Under the pieces are notes generated by a model. It made no database searches, had not been told where the DNA came from, and saw only the letters and a program-made list of their open reading frames with translations. DNA of 35,279 nucleotides from an uncultured Flavobacteriales bacterium (lineage in GTDB: Bacteria; Bacteroidota; Bacteroidia; Flavobacteriales; Crocinitomicaceae): the NCBI GenBank assembly GCA_946482515.1, contig CAMLRS010000027.1, forward strand, positions 1-35,279. Reading direction: 5' to 3'. Below, in pieces: positions 24,442 through 33,960 of the stretch (its first letter is position 1; each line of letters opens with the position of its first letter). Both the position numbers and the translations under genes were made by a program.

Positions 24442-24703
24442 ACTTCAGGACATCAAGACAACAGGACGTTAAGAGATGTTTAATTTTGGATGGTTCCACC
24501 ACGGCGGACGCTTCGCGGATTTTTGATGAATGGAGATCGGAAATTGAACTCCAACTCCAACTCTTCAACTATCAAACTCGTAACTCAACAACTATCCAAC
24601 TCATAAACTCGCCAACTGTCCCTATGTGCTCTATTGTGTTCTATGTGGTAGACTGAACGACTGAGGACTGGCGACTGAAGACCGAACGACCGGAGACCGG
24701 AAA
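24442..24703 (+). repeat. Composite heptad element, copy D
   Basis: Order as in copy A: CAGGACATCAAGACAA lead, TTTAATTTTGGATGG, core 24492-24527, AACTC/CAACT words (24545-24617), CTATGTG-like words (24621-24650), then GACTGAA/GACCGAA words from about 24651 to 24703. Ends at the TAG stop of the convergent gene. Confidence 0.8.
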
Positions 24704-26203
24704 CTACTTCCATTTTACGATAAAAGGCGTCCCGCCATACCCGTTCCCCGCTTTAAAAGCAGCATCCCAGATCGAAACTGCACTGGATAGAACAGACCAC
24801 ATTCCACCGGCGACATACACCTGTTGTTCATCGCGTACCATTAGTGTCATCAGACTGGAATGACCCCAAACAGGTAAGCGGGCTTCTTTCACCCATTTAA
24901 CCTCGTTCGCAGGTGTGATCATAGCAAGGAACATGCGTGTGCGCTCAGCCAGCTTGAATGAGCCGATTTCTCCTTTTAAAGGTGGACTAAGAGAGCCTAG
25001 TGCATACAGGTTTCCGGCTGCATCCGTTCGCATGTTCTTCATGCGTTCCGTGCTGGTAGGACGCACCCATTTAACGGATCCTTTGGTATCGAATTTCGCT
25101 ATCATCAGGCGTTTTCCTCCTGTTGTATCGGCTGGTTTTCCGAAAGCATAATCCGATTCCGACACTTTGTAAGCCAAATAAACACCGGAAGGATCGGCCG
25201 TGATTGCTTCAAATGTAACGCGCTGGTCGGATGTTTTGACCCAATTCAGTTTTCCTGCTGCGGTGTAGCTCACAACATACGTTTCGTAAGGTTTGTTGTA
25301 CTGCGTCCCATTTGGAATAGCTGGGGCCATCATGGTTTTCTTGCCATCGAATACTGCCCCGACTTCATATTTTCCGGCGAGATAGACCGTTCCGTCTGGT
25401 GCAACGGCAATCGTGTTGTTATAATCCGCCCAGGAACAGCAAGTGTTCTTTACATACGACGCGACCTGCATCCATTCGGGTTTTCCGGCAGCTGAGACAC
25501 GCAGAACGAAATCGCCACCACCTTGGCCGATTGGTGTTTTCAATATCTTCGGATTGTTCCTCGGATCTGTAAAACCGCCAAGAATAAAACCTCCCTGCGG
25601 ATGGGCCAGGAAAGCATTCATTTCGAAGTCAGGTTCCTCTCCCGGAAAGAGTGGAATAGATTCAATAAACTGTCCTTTGTTATTCAGGTAAACAAGAGTC
25701 CATCCGGCTACAAGCGGCTCGTACCCGCTAAACTTAGTCAGAAAACCGTAAACAGAATCTTCGGGAATTTCGGCTTCTTCCTCATCGTCATAGTAGCTAT
25801 CCGGGGCGTAGTCGGCTTCATGTACATATACAAGTAATGCGATCTGATCTTTTTGATCGTGTGCAATGCCATAGAGGGAACAATCACCTCTGCCCAGCGA
25901 CACATGCCAGTTATAATTGCCTTCGGGTGAATAGCTGATAACAAGTGTGTTTTTGTTTTCCGGATTGAGCGCCAGCTTTTCTCCCTTCGCATTGAAGAGC
26001 TCCGGTGGATTCCTGTAATCATGAATAGAAACTTCTCCACCTGCAACGATATTCCCGAGCTTATCCATGGAAGCATATTCATAACTAAGATCGATTCCGC
26101 TGGAGCTCACACCCCATTCGAAGATCTGCGCATGGAGCAGATAACTACTGAAAAGAAAGAACGAAAGTAGCAGGAAACGATTTGGGCAAGCGGCATTATT
26201 CAT
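24704..26203 (-). CDS. Secreted beta-propeller-like (SBBP-type) protein of unknown function
   Basis: The 499-residue protein starts at an ATG at 26203 with signal peptide FLLLSFFLFSSYLLHAQ; a frame-matched ATG 7 codons upstream is less likely. The mature region holds repeated short strands ending in VAGGEV, LGGFTD, YLAGKYE, YALGSLS and YVAGGMW, separated by 60-90 residues, as in SBBP or propeller repeats. Trp-rich stretches such as WTLVYLNN and WVRPTS also recur. There is no T9SS C-terminal domain, so it may stay in the periplasm or be released by another route. It is divergent from prmC (73-94 bp gap). The function is unknown. Confidence 0.8.
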   Translation of the reverse strand: MNNAACPNRFLLLSFFLFSSYLLHAQIFEWGVSSSGIDLSYEYASMDKLGNIVAGGEVSIHDYRNPPELFNAKGEKLALNPENKNTLVISYSPEGNYNWHVSLGRGDCSLYGIAHDQKDQIALLVYVHEADYAPDSYYDDEEEAEIPEDSVYGFLTKFSGYEPLVAGWTLVYLNNKGQFIESIPLFPGEEPDFEMNAFLAHPQGGFILGGFTDPRNNPKILKTPIGQGGGDFVLRVSAAGKPEWMQVASYVKNTCCSWADYNNTIAVAPDGTVYLAGKYEVGAVFDGKKTMMAPAIPNGTQYNKPYETYVVSYTAAGKLNWVKTSDQRVTFEAITADPSGVYLAYKVSESDYAFGKPADTTGGKRLMIAKFDTKGSVKWVRPTSTERMKNMRTDAAGNLYALGSLSPPLKGEIGSFKLAERTRMFLAMITPANEVKWVKEARLPVWGHSSLMTLMVRDEQQVYVAGGMWSVLSSAVSIWDAAFKAGNGYGGTPFIVKWK

Positions 26204-26297
26204 AGCGTCGAAGTTGATAAGCAAACATAATACAATCCTGCGGAAGTGTTACAGGAATCAGATAACACGATTGACCGGAAACAGCTAATTTTACCCC

Positions 26298-27152
26298 GTG
26301 AATACCCTTGTCGATATCCAGCAGGATTGGCAGCAGCAGCTCGCCACACTTTATCCCGAACGGGAAATCAACGTGCTGTTGCGGTTTATGGTGGAAGACC
26401 TGTTCGGGTGGAGCTATAGCCGACAGCTGGATGCTAAGCATGAGCTACTTCCGGCGGACATGATTTCCCGGTTAGCGGAAGCAGGTGAGCGCTTGCGAAA
26501 AGGCGAGCCCTTGCAATACATCACCGGTTTTACCTATTTTGATGAGCTGAAGATTCGCGTTTCGCCGGCCGTGCTCATTCCGCGTCCTGAAACAGAAGAG
26601 CTGGTCCATTGGATCGCCGAATCATTGTCACCGGATTTCAACGGAACAATTGTGGATTGGTGTACCGGATCGGGCTGTATTGCGCTGGCGTTGAAAAACC
26701 GCTTCCCGCATGCAACGGTTATAGGCTACGATCTTTCGGAAACAGCACTCGAAATAGCCCGGCAAAACGCTTCTGAGCTGCAGCTGGATGTTTTGTTCGA
26801 AGCCAAAGACGCACTAACCGATGATTCGGAGCTGCCTGTTGATATTATCGTTTCGAATCCACCGTATATTCCGGAACAGGATGCCGCTGAGATGCACGAA
26901 AATGTGCTGGAACACGAGCCACACATGGCCTTGTTTGTACCCGACAGCGATGCCTTGATCTTTTACCGGTCAATTACTGAAAAAGCATTGAGAACATTGC
27001 GTCCAGGAGGTGATTTGTATTTCGAATTGCATGAACGCTACGCCGATGAGACCAAACAACTGGTGCTGGATACGAACAACTTTCAATCTGTTGAAATCCG
27101 AAACGATCTTCAGGGCAAGGCGCGCATGCTGAAAGCCTTGAAATCAAAGTAA
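26298..27152 (+). CDS. prmC: Release factor glutamine N5-methyltransferase PrmC (HemK)
   Basis: The 284-residue enzyme methylates the Gln of the GGQ motif of peptide release factors RF1 and RF2 with SAM. The N-terminal helical bundle (about 1-80) is followed by a Rossmann domain with the SAM-binding strand IVDWCTGSGCIALAL and the catalytic Asn187-Pro-Pro-Tyr (SNPPYIPEQD). IPRPETEELV is the family signature. Start is a GTG at 26298, preceded by TAATTTTA (26286-26293), a near-consensus -7 box, which would make a nearly leaderless message. The gene end, KARMLKALKSK, has an apparent copy in the following gap. Confidence 0.95.
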   Translation: MNTLVDIQQDWQQQLATLYPEREINVLLRFMVEDLFGWSYSRQLDAKHELLPADMISRLAEAGERLRKGEPLQYITGFTYFDELKIRVSPAVLIPRPETEELVHWIAESLSPDFNGTIVDWCTGSGCIALALKNRFPHATVIGYDLSETALEIARQNASELQLDVLFEAKDALTDDSELPVDIIVSNPPYIPEQDAAEMHENVLEHEPHMALFVPDSDALIFYRSITEKALRTLRPGGDLYFELHERYADETKQLVLDTNNFQSVEIRNDLQGKARMLKALKSK

Positions 27153-27199
27153 TTCTACAGATTACCAACGAGAAAAAATGCTTGATTGTAGATAGAAAG

Positions 27200-27282
27200 T
27201 TTTCACCACAAAAGGCACAAAAGTCAGGTTAAGTACTAGCATAGTTGAAAGCGTCAGCCGCTTGCGGCTGACTACACAAAAG
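27200..27282 (-). repeat. Variable-hairpin element, copy 1 (inverted)
   Basis: Read on the minus strand: CTTTTGTGTA (27282-27273), the perfect hairpin GTCAGCCGC-AA-GCGGCTGAC (27272-27253), GC, a spacer with AACTATGC, then CTTTTGTGCCTTTTGTGG from 27223. Box-to-box spacing 59. Confidence 0.75.
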
Positions 27283-27354
27283 AGTTGCAATCAATAAAAC
27301 CATTAGGTTGTTACGACATTCCGACTTCTGTCAGATGATAGAATGTGATTTTTG

Positions 27355-27454
27355 CTTTTGTGTAATCCCGATGCAATCGGGATGCTTGAAGTTGAGTACA
27401 GCACATCCATATACTCTTTTGTGCCTTTTGTGGTGAAGAAAAACACATAATTGT
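27355..27454 (+). repeat. Variable-hairpin element, copy 2
   Basis: CTTTTGTGTA (27355-27364), perfect hairpin ATCCCGAT-GCA-ATCGGGAT (27365-27383), GC, spacer, CTTTTGTGCCTTTTGTGG from 27416, then GAAGAAAAACACATAATTGT. Box-to-box spacing 61. Confidence 0.75.
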
Positions 27455-27466
27455 CCGAACTAGCCT

Positions 27467-27514
27467 ACCAGGAACGACAAGCCACGCATGCTGAAGGCAG
27501 TAAAATCTGCGTGA
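27467..27514 (+). pseudogene. Remnant of a prmC 3' end
   Basis: Reading from 27467 gives T R N D K P R M L K A V K S A and stop. The true PrmC C-terminus reads RNDLQGKARMLKALKSK, so 11 of 15 remnant residues match once LQG is skipped. Only the last fifteen codons are present; a stop codon lies just upstream at 27461. Confidence 0.5.
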
Positions 27515-27570
27515 TATTTAGAAGGATGTTTAATGGTTGATTTTTAATGTTGGATTGATACGAGAACTCT

Positions 27571-27669
27571 CTTTTGTGTAGTTCCGACTTAGGTCGGAAC
27601 GCTCCGAACTATGCCAGCACGTCATGTTCCCTTTTGTGCCTTTTGTGGTGAAGAAAAATACATAATTGT
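27571..27669 (+). repeat. Variable-hairpin element, copy 3
   Basis: CTTTTGTGTA (27571-27580), perfect hairpin GTTCCGAC-TTAG-GTCGGAAC (27581-27600), GC, spacer with AACTATGC, CTTTTGTGCCTTTTGTGG from 27631, then GAAGAAAAATACATAATTGT. Box-to-box spacing 60. The rest of the 597-bp prmC-ligA gap, near 27525-27560 and 27680-27715, holds GATGTTGGAT-type ends. Confidence 0.75.
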
Positions 27670-27718
27670 TTGAATTCGCCCATCAAAAATTCAACATCCA
27701 AAATCAAACATCGAACAC

Positions 27719-27726
27719 TATATTTG
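27719..27726 (+). promoter_or_regulatory. -7 box TATATTTG of ligA
   Basis: A perfect TAnnTTTG box 24 bases before the ATG at 27750, directly after the repeat region. Confidence 0.55.
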
Positions 27727-27743
27727 CTGTTAAGAAGAAATAA

Positions 27744-29759
<2,016 letters not shown>

Positions 29760-29906
29760 TCTTTGAGCGTATAAGTAACAAGGCCTTCTTTTTTGTTTCC
29801 CTACTGGGAGCCATCATTCCGAGAATGGTTAGTTTTGCATGATACTGTTTTATCGATATCAGGGTGAAAGTTTGTAATTTTACCAGATGTTAAAAATTAA
29901 TACAAA

Positions 29907-30785
29907 ATGAAAAATTTCCGAGGATCAGGCGTAGCATTGGTGACGCCATTTTCAGCTGATTTGACGATCGATTTTGATGCCTTGCGTCGTTTGGTACGCG
30001 AGCAGATCGATGGTGGAACGGATTTTCTCGTCGTACAGGGTACAACGGGAGAATCGCCAACCCTGAAACCTGCGGAAAAGAAACAGGTGCTCGCAACAGT
30101 GATCGAGGAGAACAACGGTCGCCTGCCGATCGTTTACGGCGTTGGTGGCAACGATACGATCGAAGTGTGCGAAGCATTGAAAAACGTACCTGCTGGTGTG
30201 GATGGAATCCTTTCCGTTGCACCTTATTATAACAAGCCGATCCAGCGTGGTTTCGTGGCGCACTACAAAGCACTCGCCGAAGCAACCGATCTGCCGATCA
30301 TCATGTACAACGTTCCGGGAAGAACCGGTTCGAACATGACCGCAGAAACAACGCTTGAGCTTGCCGAAGTAAAAAACCTCGTTGCCATGAAGGAAGCTTC
30401 CGGCAATATGGAACAGATCATGGAGATCATTCGCTGCAAGCCAGCCGATTTCCTCCTGCTTTCAGGTGACGACGCCATTACCTTGCCATTGATCGCTGCC
30501 GGAGCAGACGGTGTGATTTCCGTTGTAGCCAATGCCTTTCCGAAAGTGTTCTCCGAAATGGTACACGCTTCCCTGAAAGGTGATTTCACGGCCGCTCGTA
30601 AAGCACATTATGCCTTATTGCCCGTAACAAAATTGTTCTTCGCTGAAGGTAACCCGGGTGGAGTGAAAATCGCGCTCGAAGAATTGGGCTGGATGCGTCC
30701 GGATATGCGTCTGCCGCTCGTTCAGGTATCCGATACGCTGAAAAACGCGATCATCGCAGAAACAAAGAAGGTTATTCAATACTAG
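29907..30785 (+). CDS. dapA: 4-hydroxy-tetrahydrodipicolinate synthase DapA
   Basis: The 292-residue TIM-barrel enzyme condenses pyruvate with aspartate semialdehyde on the way to diaminopimelate and lysine, so it also feeds peptidoglycan synthesis. The Schiff-base Lys162 lies in AMKEASGNM, Tyr134 in MYNVPGRTG and the Thr pair in QGTTGESPTL. ATG at 29907 follows an A-rich leader with TAATTTTA 29 bases upstream. It is separated from ligA by 147 bases with no obvious terminator, and followed by a long inverted repeat. The lysine feedback site was not examined. Confidence 0.96.
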   Translation: MKNFRGSGVALVTPFSADLTIDFDALRRLVREQIDGGTDFLVVQGTTGESPTLKPAEKKQVLATVIEENNGRLPIVYGVGGNDTIEVCEALKNVPAGVDGILSVAPYYNKPIQRGFVAHYKALAEATDLPIIMYNVPGRTGSNMTAETTLELAEVKNLVAMKEASGNMEQIMEIIRCKPADFLLLSGDDAITLPLIAAGADGVISVVANAFPKVFSEMVHASLKGDFTAARKAHYALLPVTKLFFAEGNPGGVKIALEELGWMRPDMRLPLVQVSDTLKNAIIAETKKVIQY

Positions 30786-30790
30786 TGGAT

Positions 30791-30855
30791 TAGGAAATAG
30801 GGAATAGTCAACAGGAATGATTTTCCGTGTACTATTCCCTGTTTACCATTTCCTA
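30791..30855 (+). terminator. Long hairpin after dapA
   Basis: TAGGAAAT and AGGGAATAGT on the left pair with ACTATTCCCT and ATTTCCTA on the right, enclosing about 22 bases with a small bulge. There is no T run, so it is a hairpin that may stop transcription or protect the 3' end, not a textbook terminator. A G-poor stretch of CTCAC/CAACT-like words follows (30861-30946). Confidence 0.45.
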
Positions 30856-30997
30856 TTCCTCAACAACTGCTCACTACAATCTGTTCACCACTCACTGATT
30901 ACCACCTACAATTCACTCACAACAGTTCACGGCTCACCACTAACTGAATTTCATTAAAAGAAAAAACACTAGTTTAGCAGCTGTAAAACACGTACCA

Positions 30998-31858
30998 ATG
31001 AGAAAATCGTTGTATCTATTCGCTGGTTTGACGCTCCTTTTAGCTGCTTGCGGGGGCGAAGAACAAAAACAAACCGTTGAACCTACCGGCACTCAGGAAA
31101 CGCAGGAAACTGCAATCGACTTTAACATTCCTTCGCCATCGGAACAATTTGCCCTGATCTCCAAAATGGACGGTCAGAAGAACTTTGCGATCATGCATGA
31201 TCCGAACCTGGCCGACAAGTACGGCACTTCTACGCAGAAAGCACTGAATTTCGGGGTCTATACGGCAGATGTGGCATACCTCACCAGCTATAACGAAACC
31301 AACAAGTACCTCACGTACTTTGGTAAGCTGGAAAAGCTCGGTAACGATATCGGCGTAGCAAAAGTATTTGGAAAAGAGCTCGGTGAGCTGGCCAAGAAAT
31401 GGGATGGCAATGCCGATTCCCTGTTCCGCCTGAGCGACGAGACCTATAATAAAACGTTCCAGCGCCTGATCGAAATCGACAAAGGCAATGAGCTTTCCCT
31501 GATGCTTGTTGGCGGCTGGGTTGAATCCATGTACCTCATGATCGGAACGTCCAAAGGATACGGTAAAAGTCCGAAGCTCGAGCAGGCGATCGCCGATCAG
31601 AAGCTGGTGGCAGAGAACCTGGTGGAATTCCTTGTGTCCTATCAGGATAACGCTGATGTAGCCGCTTACACGTCGTCTATCTCCGATATTCTGGATATCT
31701 ACAACACGATGGATTGCTCTTCAAGCGAAACGAAAGTAGAAAACGCCAATGGCAAGCTCAATTTCTCGGGCGGTGAGCAATGCAAAATGACCGAGAAATG
31801 CTTTAACGACCTCAAAGCCCGTATCACCGAGCTGCGCAATAAAATCATCGCTAACTAA
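30998..31858 (+). CDS. Lipoprotein of unknown function
   Basis: The 286-residue protein has a lipoprotein signal (LFAGLTLLLAACGG) with lipidated Cys18, then a Thr/Gln/Glu-rich linker to about 45. A helical domain follows (NFGVYTADVAYLTSY, FGKELGELAKKW, LSLMLVGGWVESMYLM), with a C-terminal Cys pair (SGGEQCKMTEKC) that could form a disulfide. It is located in the periplasm or outer membrane. The pattern resembles lipoproteins widespread in Bacteroidota; I do not recognise a named family. The next gene starts 11 bases after its stop, so the two are probably one transcript. Confidence 0.78.
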   Translation: MRKSLYLFAGLTLLLAACGGEEQKQTVEPTGTQETQETAIDFNIPSPSEQFALISKMDGQKNFAIMHDPNLADKYGTSTQKALNFGVYTADVAYLTSYNETNKYLTYFGKLEKLGNDIGVAKVFGKELGELAKKWDGNADSLFRLSDETYNKTFQRLIEIDKGNELSLMLVGGWVESMYLMIGTSKGYGKSPKLEQAIADQKLVAENLVEFLVSYQDNADVAAYTSSISDILDIYNTMDCSSSETKVENANGKLNFSGGEQCKMTEKCFNDLKARITELRNKIIAN

Positions 31859-31869
31859 AACACACATTC

Positions 31870-32349
31870 ATGAGATCTGCAATTCTGACACTCCTGCTCA
31901 TTTCCGTAACGGCTTCTTATGCGCAATGTCCGGCACCGGAAACGTTTGTTAAAGGAAAATCTAAAAAAGGCGATACTTACGAAGTGAGCTCGCAATCGCG
32001 CACCGGATCCGTAAAATCCGGCGAAACCTACGAAATGTCGTTCATCGCCCAGCAGGGAATGGACTACCGCCTTTCTTCCAAAGCCTACAATCCTGCGGCT
32101 GGTACAATTTCTTACGAAGTGTACGAAATGGTCGTTGAGAAAAAAGTAGTCGACGGAAAAGAAACATTCAAGCGTGTGAAGCACGTGCTGGCAACTTCTG
32201 CTGATGCAGGTGGCGCGCCGCTCGAATTCACAACAGATAAAACCCGTAAAGTATTCGTTGCCGTAACCCTGTCGGGTGGCGATGCTAAAAAAGCAGAATG
32301 CGTGGGCGTGCTCGTTGAAGATAAGCGCTCGACCAAGCTCGGATTCTGA
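31870..32349 (+). CDS. Secreted protein of unknown function
   Basis: The 159-residue protein has a signal peptide (SAILTLLLISVTASYAQ). The rest is a compact domain of about 140 residues, with beta strands SRTGSVKSGETYEMSFIAQQ, DYRLSSKAYN and TRKVFVAVTLSGG, and two Cys (28 or so, and near KAEC). An Ig or C2-like sandwich is a possible reading, but not shown. It follows the lipoprotein gene by 11 bases, and a hairpin terminator follows it, so the two form a short operon. Confidence 0.75.
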   Translation: MRSAILTLLLISVTASYAQCPAPETFVKGKSKKGDTYEVSSQSRTGSVKSGETYEMSFIAQQGMDYRLSSKAYNPAAGTISYEVYEMVVEKKVVDGKETFKRVKHVLATSADAGGAPLEFTTDKTRKVFVAVTLSGGDAKKAECVGVLVEDKRSTKLGF

Positions 32350-32357
32350 ATCTTTAC

Positions 32358-32365
32358 TAACTTTG
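32358..32365 (+). promoter_or_regulatory. -7 box TAACTTTG of the nrnA operon
   Basis: A perfect TAnnTTTG box that lies just ahead of the hairpin 32363-32410; the predicted start of the message falls within that hairpin. Confidence 0.35.
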
Positions 32366-32410
32366 AAAAAGCCTCTCCTTTCAGTTTCGCTGATCGTGAG
32401 GCTTTTTTCA
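32363..32410 (+). terminator. Intrinsic terminator after the secreted-protein gene
   Basis: TGAAAAAGCCTC pairs with GAGGCTTTTTTCA around a 22-base loop, with a T run on the 3' side. It separates the two-gene unit from the nrnA operon. Confidence 0.8.
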
Positions 32411-32437
32411 ATTATGAATTAATCGTAAAGCACACAA

Positions 32438-33442
32438 GTGACGATCGAAGAAAAAATACTGGAAGCAATCCGGCAATCTGAAAACATTGCAGTTGTTTCC
32501 CATAAATCTCCTGACGGCGATTCCATCGGCAGCTCGCTGGCCATGTACCACCTGTTGCAGAAATGGGGAAAGAACGTCACGGTCGTACATCCCGATCCGG
32601 CGCCCGAATTCCTGCATTGGCTCGAAGGACAGGAAACCATCGTTGACTGGGAAAAACAGCCCGAGAAAGCGGTTCAACTGTTGCATGCGGCAGATCTGGT
32701 TATCTGCCTCGATTTCAATGAACCCGGACGCGTAGGCCACGATCTGAAACCTGCACTGGAATCGGCTCCGGGCAAAAAGATCATGATCGATCACCATTTG
32801 CATCCGGCCGATTTTTGCGATTACGTCATTTCCCGCCCGGAAATCTGTTCCACTGCCCAGCTCGTTTACGAATGGCTGGAAGCCGTTGGAGAGCTCAGCG
32901 CATTGGATGAGCGCATTGGCACCTGTATTTACCTTGGCATGATGACCGATACCGGCTCGTTTCGTTTCCCTTCCGTTTCGGCGAAAACCCACGAGATATT
33001 ATCGCACCTGCTGAAAATCGGTGTGGAGCATTTCCGCATTCACGAGCAAGTGTACGATACCAATACCATCGATCGCATCCGTTTGCGCGGTTACGCCCTC
33101 TCCGAAAAGCTCATTTGCCTGGAAAACCTTCCTGTTGCGTATGTATCGCTTTCGGCGGAAGAGTTGGAGCGTTTCCATTACCGCAAAGGTGATACGGAAG
33201 GTCTGGTGAACCAGATCCTCGGTGTTAAAGGCATTAATATGGCCGTGCTCTTTATGGAGAAAGACGGCAAGGTCAAGATTTCCTTCCGTTCCAAAGGAGC
33301 GTGGAAAGTCAATGAGCTTGCAGCAGCGCATTTCGAAGGCGGCGGACATATGTACGCTTCCGGCGGCGCTTCTGACGATTCACTGGAACGCACCCTTGAA
33401 CGATTTGTAACCATTGTACCCGAATACGTTCCTTCAGCATGA
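32438..33442 (+). CDS. DHH/DHHA1 phosphoesterase, NrnA-like (nanoRNase/pAp phosphatase)
   Basis: The 334-residue enzyme starts at a GTG at 32438. The DHH domain has His22, Asp26 and Asp28 in SHKSPDGDSIGSS and the name-giving Asp118-His-His in IDHHLHP; these bind two Mn2+. A C-terminal DHHA1 domain (about 230-330) ends in the RNA-binding GGGH motif (EGGGHMYASGG). NrnA-type enzymes degrade short RNAs (2-5 bases) and pAp. Exact substrate preference cannot be read here. The last codons overlap the next gene as ATGA, so it is coupled to the two FKBP lipoprotein genes. Confidence 0.92.
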   Translation: MTIEEKILEAIRQSENIAVVSHKSPDGDSIGSSLAMYHLLQKWGKNVTVVHPDPAPEFLHWLEGQETIVDWEKQPEKAVQLLHAADLVICLDFNEPGRVGHDLKPALESAPGKKIMIDHHLHPADFCDYVISRPEICSTAQLVYEWLEAVGELSALDERIGTCIYLGMMTDTGSFRFPSVSAKTHEILSHLLKIGVEHFRIHEQVYDTNTIDRIRLRGYALSEKLICLENLPVAYVSLSAEELERFHYRKGDTEGLVNQILGVKGINMAVLFMEKDGKVKISFRSKGAWKVNELAAAHFEGGGHMYASGGASDDSLERTLERFVTIVPEYVPSA

Positions 33443-33960
33443 AAAATACCGTTTGGACCGCTTTACTGACCGGTTTGCTGCTTACTGCCTGCGGTAGCGA
33501 AGAACCGAAGGAAAAGCCCGTTCCGCAATGGGACAACGCCAAGTCGACCAAAATGAACAAAGACTTTGCGAAAGAAGAAGACATTCAGATCCGTCTGTAC
33601 CTGGCCCAGCACGATAGCTGGAAAGCGGAATCGACCGGTTCGGGACTGCGCTATATCCGTATGAAAGAAGGAAACGGTGCACAGGCCGTTGCAGGACAGG
33701 AGGCAAAAGTCCAATACGTCGTAACGCTGCTCGACGGCACAGAATGCTACCGCACCAAATCCGATGAGCTGGAAGTGTTCCGCATTGATAAAAGCAACAT
33801 CGAAACCGGCATCCAGGAAGGTATCAAGAAAATGCGCGTTGGAGAACGGGCCAAGCTGATCATTCCCAGCCACCTGGCCCACGGACTGATCGGCGATCTG
33901 GATAAAATCCCACCATTAACGACCATCGTCGTAGACATTGAATTAATAGAGCTTGTATGA
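33439..33960 (+). CDS. FKBP-type peptidyl-prolyl isomerase lipoprotein (GldI-like)
   Basis: The 173-residue protein has a lipobox signal (LLTGLLLTACGS; Cys18) and one FKBP domain (about 65-173: GLRYIRMKEGNG, VQYVVTLLDGTECY, GIQEGIKKMRVGERAKLIIPS, PPLTTIVVDIEL). It resembles GldI, the lipoprotein PPIase needed for gliding and type IX secretion in Flavobacterium; this is a similarity of type, not proof of orthology. It overlaps both neighbours (33439-33442 and 33957-33960), so the three genes are translationally coupled. It probably folds exported proteins in the periplasm. Confidence 0.87.
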   Translation: MKNTVWTALLTGLLLTACGSEEPKEKPVPQWDNAKSTKMNKDFAKEEDIQIRLYLAQHDSWKAESTGSGLRYIRMKEGNGAQAVAGQEAKVQYVVTLLDGTECYRTKSDELEVFRIDKSNIETGIQEGIKKMRVGERAKLIIPSHLAHGLIGDLDKIPPLTTIVVDIELIELV

